DNA of 19,582 nt from Corynebacterium kroppenstedtii (GTDB lineage Bacteria; Actinomycetota; Actinomycetes; Mycobacteriales; Mycobacteriaceae), in NCBI RefSeq assembly GCF_003243515.1, contig NZ_QFRA01000033.1:1-19582 (forward strand). Direction: 5' to 3'. The notes beneath the pieces were generated by a model. It saw nothing but the letters and a program-made list of their open reading frames with translations, did no database searches and had not been told where the DNA came from. Below are positions 14,940 through 19,582 of this stretch, one piece after another. The position numbers were made by a program, and so were the translations under genes. Numbering within the stretch: the stretch's first letter is position 1; each line of letters starts with the position of its first letter.

Positions 14940-16637
14940 TTAAATCTGCCGACCGATGTGGGCCTCAGCTCGCATCTTTTCAACCATCTGAGGATGGTGA
15001 AGCTCGAAGGCTGGGCGCTCGGAACGGATACGAGGCAGCGAGGTGAAGTTGTGTGTCGGGGGCGGGCAGGACGTTGCCCACTCGAGGGAGTTTCCGTAAC
15101 CCCACGGATCGTCAACGGTCACGATCTCGCCGTAGCGGAAGGACTTGAACACGTTCCAGATGAACGGCAGGAATCCGATACCGAGGATGAAGGAGAAGAT
15201 CGTGGAGAACTGGTTCAAACCGGTGAATCCATCGGTCGGGAGGTAGTCAGCGTAACGACGTGGCATACCTTCGTCACCGAGCCAGTGCTGAACCAAGAAC
15301 GTTCCGTTGAATCCGATGACTGTCATCCAGAAGTGGATCTTACCCAGACGCTCGTCCAACATACGTCCCGTCATCTTCGGGAACCAATAGTAGAGGCCTG
15401 CACAGGAGGCGAACACGATGGTACCGAACAGGGTGTAGTGGAAGTGAGCGACCACGAAGTAGGTATCCGACACGTGGAAGTCCAGCGGCGGTGAAGCCAG
15501 CATAATACCGGTCAGCCCACCGAAGAGGAATGTCACCAGGAAGCCCATGGTCCAGAGCATCGGGGTCTCAAAGGTGATGTGACCGCGCCACATCGTTCCC
15601 ACCCAGTTGAAGAACTTCACACCGGTAGGCACCGAGATCAGGTACGTCATGAATGAGAAGAACGGGAGCAGGATAGCGCCGGTGACGAACATGTGGTGAG
15701 CCCACACAGCAATCGACAAAGCAGCGATCGACAGGGTTGCGAAAACCAGGCCGGCGTAACCGAACATCGGCTTGCGGGAGAAGACCGGAACGATCTCGGA
15801 CACGATACCGAAGAACGGAAGGGCCAAGACGTAAACCTCCGGGTGACCGAAGAACCAGAACAGGTGCTGCCACAGAATTGCACCACCGTTGGCGGGGTCA
15901 TAAATGTGAGCACCGAGTTTGCGATCGTACAGCACGCCGAGGGCAGCTGCGGTCAGCATCGGGAAGATCAACAGAACGATGACCGAGGTAACCAGGATGT
16001 TCCAGGTGAAGATCGGCAGGCGGAACATCGTCATGCCAGGGGCACGGAGGCACACGACCGTCGTGATCATGTTAATAGCCGAGGCGATAGTTCCGACACC
16101 ACCAGCACCAACGCCGACGATCCACATGTCAGAACCGATACCTGGCGAGTGAAGAGTGTCGGACAACGGAGAGTAAATGGTCCAACCGAAGTCAGCGGCT
16201 CCACCAGGGGTAAAGAAGCCCGACAACATCAGAATGCCGCCACCGAGTGTGAGCCAGAAGCCCAGAGCATTCAGCCTAGGGAATGCCACATCGGGTGCGC
16301 CGATTTGCAACGGCATGATGTAGTTCGCGAAGCCCCACATCACAGGCGTACCGTATAGCAGCAACATGATGGTGCCGTGCATGGTGAACAGCTGGTTGAA
16401 CTGTTCATTGGACAAGAACTGAAGACCCGGGCTGAAGAGCTCAGCACGAATCAATAGGGCCATGAGACCACCGAGGAAGAAGAAACAGAACGACGTGATG
16501 ATGTACATCATCCCGAGCTGCTTATGGTCCGTCGTGGTCAGCATGCGCCAGGCAAATCCCCCCTTCGGGGTGGTTCCTGACGGCTTTGGCCTAGCAGGGG
16601 CGACCGGTTGGTCAACCTTAGGCGCTACAGCAGTCAT
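14940..16637 (-). CDS. ctaD: Cytochrome c oxidase subunit I (aa3 type)
   Basis: A 565-residue, multi-helix membrane protein; catalytic subunit of the aa3 terminal oxidase, which in corynebacteria works in a supercomplex with cytochrome bcc. Metal ligands visible: His in FTMHGT (low-spin heme), HPEVYVL (CuB His and the His-Tyr cross-link pair), AHHMF (two CuB His), and VVAHFHY (heme a3 and heme a His). After the last helix a polar C-terminal tail of about 60 residues (from VDDPWGYGNSLEW) resembles actinobacterial members. ATG 16637 has AGGAGG 5 bases before it; the longer frame to 16739 is not needed. Other oxidase subunits are not in the window. Confidence 0.97.
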   Translation of the reverse strand: MTAVAPKVDQPVAPARPKPSGTTPKGGFAWRMLTTTDHKQLGMMYIITSFCFFFLGGLMALLIRAELFSPGLQFLSNEQFNQLFTMHGTIMLLLYGTPVMWGFANYIMPLQIGAPDVAFPRLNALGFWLTLGGGILMLSGFFTPGGAADFGWTIYSPLSDTLHSPGIGSDMWIVGVGAGGVGTIASAINMITTVVCLRAPGMTMFRLPIFTWNILVTSVIVLLIFPMLTAAALGVLYDRKLGAHIYDPANGGAILWQHLFWFFGHPEVYVLALPFFGIVSEIVPVFSRKPMFGYAGLVFATLSIAALSIAVWAHHMFVTGAILLPFFSFMTYLISVPTGVKFFNWVGTMWRGHITFETPMLWTMGFLVTFLFGGLTGIMLASPPLDFHVSDTYFVVAHFHYTLFGTIVFASCAGLYYWFPKMTGRMLDERLGKIHFWMTVIGFNGTFLVQHWLGDEGMPRRYADYLPTDGFTGLNQFSTIFSFILGIGFLPFIWNVFKSFRYGEIVTVDDPWGYGNSLEWATSCPPPTHNFTSLPRIRSERPAFELHHPQMVEKMRAEAHIGRQI

Positions 16638-16670
16638 ACTTTCCTCCTGAATTCGGAAGCTGCTCCTTCC

Positions 16671-16682
16671 CTTCACGTGAAG
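16671..16682. promoter_or_regulatory. Perfect 12-base palindrome in ctaD leader
   Basis: CTTCACGTGAAG is a perfect inverted repeat lying 34 bases before the ctaD ATG and just upstream of its ribosome site. It could be an operator or a small hairpin; it does not fit the GlxR (TGTGA-N6-TCACA) or DtxR consensus. Confidence 0.4.
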
Positions 16683-16770
16683 CAGATTCCTCGTCATTGT
16701 CATTGCCAGCGTGCGTCGACCATGCCCCACCCCAACCACTCAGAACCCTTCCACCAGCGCAAACAACGTC

Positions 16771-16783
16771 GAACAAGTTGTTC
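16771..16783. promoter_or_regulatory. 13-base palindrome in ctaD leader
   Basis: GAACAA-G-TTGTTC is a perfect inverted repeat around one central base, in a stretch that also repeats AACAA on both sides. It may be a regulator site; no known consensus was recognised. Confidence 0.35.
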
Positions 16784-16865
16784 CGATGCCCAACAACTCA
16801 ACGAGGGCGCCTGAGAGTTTTCTGAAGATCGGCGGACAATAGCCTGAAGTACACCAACGATGTTC

Positions 16866-16893
16866 AATATAGTAACGCTGTGTACCACATAAA
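16866..16893 (-). promoter_or_regulatory. Candidate promoter of ctaD
   Basis: On the minus strand a weak -35 TTTATG (16893-16888), a 16-base spacer and -10 TATATT (16871-16866). Transcription would start near 16859, well before the ctaD start. Confidence 0.4.
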
Positions 16894-17002
16894 GGCCAGC
16901 CCTTTGAGCCATCTTCCACACAGTAGGGGGAAGAAACGTGTCGGCCTAAGGAACTACAAGCCGCTTTTGAGCGTTTGTCGTCGACGATGCCTTCGAGCTG
17001 CC

Positions 17003-18013
17003 TTAGAAATCCCAGTCTTCGTCGGTCGTGGATTCCGCCTTACCTATTACGTAGGACGATCCCGATCCCGAGAAGAAGTCGTGGTTTTCGTCGGCTCCGG
17101 GATTGAGGGACGAGATGATCGCCGGACTTACGCGGGTTTCACTGGTAGGGAACAACGCTTCGTAACCCAGATTGTTTAAGGCCTTATTAGCGTTGTAGCG
17201 CAAGAAACGCTTGACATCCTCCGTCCACCCCAACTCGTCGTAAAGGTCTTCGGTGTACTGCGTCTCGTTGTCATACAGCTCGTAGAGAAGGTCGAAGGTG
17301 TATTCCTTCAGACCGTCCCGCTCGGACTGTGTCAAGGCCTCCTGCCCGCGCTGGTACTTATAACCGATGTAGTAGCCGTGGACGGCTTCGTCGCGAATAA
17401 TCAGGCGAATGACGTCGGCAGTGTTAGTTAGCTTGCCGTGGCTGGACCAATACATCGGCAAGTAGAAGCCCGAATAGAAGAGGAAGGACTCAAGTAGTGT
17501 CGACGCAACCTTCCGTTTGAACGGGTTATCGCCCTCGTAATAGTCGAGAACGATCCGGGCTTTGTCCTGAAGGTTCTCATTCTCCTCGGACCACCGGAAG
17601 GCGTCATTGATTTCCGGTGTCGACGACAACGTCATGAAGATCGACGAATAGGAGCGGGCATGGACCGACTCCATGAACGCAATATTGGTGTAGACGGCTT
17701 CTTCGTGCGGCGTGAGGGCGTCGGGAATGAGAGAAACCGCGCCGACAGTGCCCTGGATGGTGTCCAGCATGGTGAGGCCGGTGAATACGCGCATCGTGGT
17801 GCGCTGTTCCAGCTCGTTGAGAGTACCCCAGCTCTTGATGTCATTAGAGAGCGGAACTTTCTCTGGTAGCCAGAAATTCCCTGTCAGTCTGTCCCACACC
17901 TCTTGGTCTTTGTCATCGGGAATGGTGTTCCAATCGATGGCAGCGATGGGGCGATCGTGGTTGTTTGCGTTTGTCCCCCATCGGACCGGTGTGATTGCGT
18001 TGGTCTTCTTCAT
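17003..18013 (-). CDS. nrdF: Class Ib ribonucleoside-diphosphate reductase, beta subunit
   Basis: A 336-residue cytosolic subunit that carries the dimetal-tyrosyl radical (manganese in corynebacteria) used by NrdE to reduce ribonucleotides. Ligands and radical site are all present: Asp84 (LDTIQG), Glu115 and His118 (MESVHARSY), radical Tyr122, Glu175 (ESFLFYSGF), and Glu209 and His212 (RDEAVHGYYIG). The C-terminal tail DEDWDF is the part that docks on NrdE. ATG 18013 has an AAAGGGG site 7 bases upstream. It is divergent from the ferritin gene, and nrdE lies beyond that, so the two subunits are in separate transcripts, as in C. glutamicum. Confidence 0.97.
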   Translation of the reverse strand: MKKTNAITPVRWGTNANNHDRPIAAIDWNTIPDDKDQEVWDRLTGNFWLPEKVPLSNDIKSWGTLNELEQRTTMRVFTGLTMLDTIQGTVGAVSLIPDALTPHEEAVYTNIAFMESVHARSYSSIFMTLSSTPEINDAFRWSEENENLQDKARIVLDYYEGDNPFKRKVASTLLESFLFYSGFYLPMYWSSHGKLTNTADVIRLIIRDEAVHGYYIGYKYQRGQEALTQSERDGLKEYTFDLLYELYDNETQYTEDLYDELGWTEDVKRFLRYNANKALNNLGYEALFPTSETRVSPAIISSLNPGADENHDFFSGSGSSYVIGKAESTTDEDWDF

Positions 18014-18417
18014 AAAAGTGCCCCTTTCAACACTGTAAATATCAACTGCCAGTATCCGTCAGTCCCGTACCGGCCAAGTCTAGCCCTTACCCGACGACAT
18101 AGGTTCCCCTCTCACTACTCGAATCAAATCTTTAGCGTCAGTGGCAGTTTTGCGCGGGAAAATTGTTCGATCCCCTTTGGTCAAAGCCGCTCATTTTAGA
18201 TTCATAGGACAACGCCAACTTCCTTAAAAACTAGACGTAGGTTTAATTCTAAAATTGTGAATCTGGAGAGGGTAGTGAAATATCGTGGACAATAAATCGG
18301 ATGGTAGCAAACCCTAAAACCCGCATTCCGGTTGTCTTTTGCTTAAACTAAAAAATTCATTCCTGTGTTTTTTCCAAAATAATTGGATAAATCAAAAAAG
18401 TTTTATATAATCAGGGC
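18014..18417. other. AT-rich divergent region between nrdF and ftn
   Basis: 404 bases with no gene I can support. The right half (about 18190-18417) is clearly more AT-rich than the rest of the window. It holds the ftn promoter, and an 8-base inverted repeat, ATTTTAGA (18193-18200) and TCTAAAAT (18248-18255). TACAGT at 18037-18032 on the minus strand could be an nrdF -10, without a clear -35. No good NrdR box was recognised; a partial DtxR-like stretch lies near 18238-18255. Confidence 0.5.
18383..18411 (+). promoter_or_regulatory. Near-consensus leaderless promoter of ftn
   Basis: -35 TTGGAT (18383-18388), a 17-base spacer, and -10 TATAAT (18406-18411), followed by 6 bases and ATG 18418. 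Transcription should begin at or beside the start codon. There is no usable ribosome site before the ATG. Confidence 0.75.
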
Positions 18418-18906
18418 ATGGCTATCAGTGACACAATACAGAAAGCATTAAATGACCAATTCACCGCCGAACTCCAGGCGGCACTTGTTTACAAGCAACT
18501 AGGGCTGGAGCTTGATCGTCTTAGCTTGGTAGGCATGCGGGACTGGATGCGCGCACAAGTCGATGAGGAATTCGGACATGCTCACGCTTTCAGCGACCAC
18601 ATCTTGGCTCGCGGTGGCCAAGTGACCATCTCCACGCTCTCCATCCCTGAACTGAACATTCAGTCAGCAAAGGATGCATTCCAAGCCGCCCTCGAACATG
18701 AGAAGAAGGTATCAGGCCTGATTCGCGATCTTGCTAAGACAGCAGATACTGAAGGAGACCTCGATTCCCGCCAGTTAATCGACCGCTTCTTGACCGAACA
18801 GATCGAAGAAGAAGACACGGTTAACGAGATTCTCGATCGCCTTGAACTTGTTGGTGACGATGGTGCAGGAATTCTCCGTCTCGATGCTGAGCTCGGCCAG
18901 CGTTAA
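18418..18906 (+). CDS. ftn: Ferritin (non-heme, bacterial Ftn type)
   Basis: A 162-residue four-helix protein forming an iron-storage shell. Ferroxidase-site residues fit bacterial ferritins: Glu18, Tyr25, Glu51 and His54 (EEFGHAHAF), Glu95, Gln128 and Glu131 (EQIEEE). No heme-ligand methionine of bacterioferritins at the expected place is evident. Length and start agree with the family; the start is also fixed by the leaderless promoter. It lies between nrdF and nrdE, a setting shared with C. glutamicum, where ferritin is under iron control by DtxR; I see no clear DtxR site here. A terminator follows 50 bases after the stop. Confidence 0.95.
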   Translation: MAISDTIQKALNDQFTAELQAALVYKQLGLELDRLSLVGMRDWMRAQVDEEFGHAHAFSDHILARGGQVTISTLSIPELNIQSAKDAFQAALEHEKKVSGLIRDLAKTADTEGDLDSRQLIDRFLTEQIEEEDTVNEILDRLELVGDDGAGILRLDAELGQR

Positions 18907-18956
18907 ACTAACTAGGCAGAACTCGTTGGCACCTGCCAGCTAATCAGACATTCAAC

Positions 18957-18990
18957 GGCCTCATATCACCTCGATATGGGGCCTGTTTTA
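18957..18990 (+). terminator. Rho-independent terminator of ftn
   Basis: GGCCTCATATC (18957-18967) pairs with GATATGGGGCC (18973-18983), with one T-G pair and a 5-base loop, followed by TGTTTTA on the plus strand. Confidence 0.8.
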
Positions 18991-19016
18991 TGCCCTTCCC
19001 CGACCATGGCAGCATG

Positions 19017-19087
19017 ACCGTTACAGGGTGCGGGTAGCACACTGTTTAGCCTGCTTATTTACGTGAGCGCGTCAAGCACCGTTACAG
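19017..19087. repeat. 10-base direct repeat between ftn and nrdE
   Basis: ACCGTTACAG occurs at 19017-19026 and again at 19078-19087, the second overlapping the nrdE stop codon. It may be chance; no function is proposed. Confidence 0.3.
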
Positions 19088-19582
19088 CATGCAGGAGACA
19101 CAACCTTCAACCTCTGTACCTTCTAATGCAGCCTGCCGGAGGCGAATATAATACAGTGTCTTAATTTCGTTCCTCCACGCGTAAATCTGTGCGCGGTTAA
19201 TATCTCGCGTCGTCGCGGTGTCTTTGAAGAACAGCGTTAACGACAACCCTTGATCGACATACTTCGTCGCTACCGCATACGTATCGATAACCTTTTCATA
19301 ACCTATCTCATAAGCATCTTTGAAATAGTCAAGATTATCATTGTCCATATGCGGGGCGGGATAGTACACGCGTCCAATCTTGCCCTCTTTACGGATTTCA
19401 ATTCTCGACGCGATCGGGTGAATCGACGATGTCGAGTTGTTGATATACGAAATAGAACCCGTCGGAGGAATAGCCTGAAGGTTTCGGTTGTAGAGGCCGT
19501 ATTGCTGGATATCCTCACGCAACTGGGCCCACTCCTCAGGCGTCGTTACCGAAATCGACGATTCCTCAAAGATGCGCTTGAC
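19082..19582 (-). CDS. nrdE: Class Ib ribonucleoside-diphosphate reductase, alpha subunit (partial, C-terminal part)
   Basis: 166 codons of the C-terminal end; the frame is open to the right edge, and base 19582 is the first base of a codon. The subunit reduces ribonucleoside diphosphates using the NrdF radical. Visible: NRNLQAIPPTGSISYINNST just after the start of the visible part, a conserved substrate-site segment, and the C-terminal tail ending GCVSCML, whose Cys-x2-Cys pair takes electrons from NrdH-redoxin. The stop is TAA at 19084-19082. A clear terminator downstream on the minus strand was not found. The active-site cysteines of the barrel lie outside the window. Confidence 0.96.
   Translation of the reverse strand, partial: VKRIFEESSISVTTPEEWAQLREDIQQYGLYNRNLQAIPPTGSISYINNSTSSIHPIASRIEIRKEGKIGRVYYPAPHMDNDNLDYFKDAYEIGYEKVIDTYAVATKYVDQGLSLTLFFKDTATTRDINRAQIYAWRNEIKTLYYIRLRQAALEGTEVEGCVSCML

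Larger units (their letters stand above)
16638..17002 (-). other. Long leader/promoter region of ctaD
   Basis: 365 bases between the nrdF stop and the ctaD start. A candidate promoter (-10 at 16871-16866) would give a leader of about 220 bases. Within that leader lie two short palindromes (16671-16682 and 16771-16783). No RNA gene or open frame of recognisable family was seen, and no strong terminator for nrdF could be found. Confidence 0.5.

Noticed and set aside
15693..16358. 221-codon plus-strand frame opposite ctaD
   Set aside because: It is antisense to conserved membrane-helix coding sequence, with highly charged shadow-type composition and no domain.
16876..16890. GlxR-type site TGTGTACCACA near the ctaD promoter
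   Set aside because: The half-site spacing is 3 instead of 6 bases and the outer bases do not match the CRP/GlxR consensus.
18238..18255. DtxR box upstream of ftn
   Set aside because: Only the TAGGTT half resembles the consensus; the other half does not fit, so it was not listed as a site.

Overview
The window looks like a core chromosomal segment of a Corynebacterium or a close relative (order Mycobacteriales). Three things point there. The gene order DUF3817/LprD-like, rdgB, rph, Rv1339-like hydrolase, murI, DUF2017, clpS, pncB, dinG follows the Mycobacterium tuberculosis block Rv1343c to Rv1329c. The right half has the corynebacterial serB, ctaD, nrdF, ftn, nrdE arrangement. Many starts also look leaderless, as is common in actinobacteria. 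The species cannot be fixed from the sequence alone. No mobile element, CRISPR array, phage gene or defence system was seen.

Left part (1-3500): the 5' part of a small DUF3618 membrane protein, a thiol peroxidase (bcp), a class I glutamine amidotransferase, a DUF4272 protein with a disordered N-terminus, and tRNA-Leu(UAG). This is the least conserved stretch and has the most AT-rich coding sequence (start of the DUF4272 gene).

Middle part (3686-12484): two small membrane-protein genes on + face a minus-strand run of clpS, DUF2017, murI, Rv1339-like metallo-hydrolase, rph and rdgB. This run joins N-degron proteolysis, cell-wall D-glutamate supply, probable cAMP turnover, tRNA 3' trimming and nucleotide-pool cleaning. 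Divergent from clpS is the plus-strand pair pncB-dinG (NAD salvage and an iron-sulfur helicase). The mec-cysO-cysM-rhomboid cassette that M. tuberculosis carries between DUF2017 and murI is absent; the two genes overlap by 4 bases instead.

Right part (12519-19582), mainly minus strand: serB overlaps a PTH2-domain gene by 4 bases. Then come ctaD (oxidase subunit I) with a long leader, nrdF (class Ib ribonucleotide reductase radical subunit), a divergent ferritin gene with an almost ideal leaderless promoter, and the 3' end of nrdE. The nrdF-ftn-nrdE group links iron/manganese handling to deoxynucleotide synthesis.

The observations most worth checking are a frameshift at a G-run inside the Rv1339-like gene, two insertions in RdgB, an LprD-like protein with no lipobox cysteine, a repeated -10 element placed 6-8 bases before start codons, and two palindromes in the ctaD leader. 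I did not find a convincing new multi-gene system; the window is mostly conserved housekeeping sequence with local oddities.
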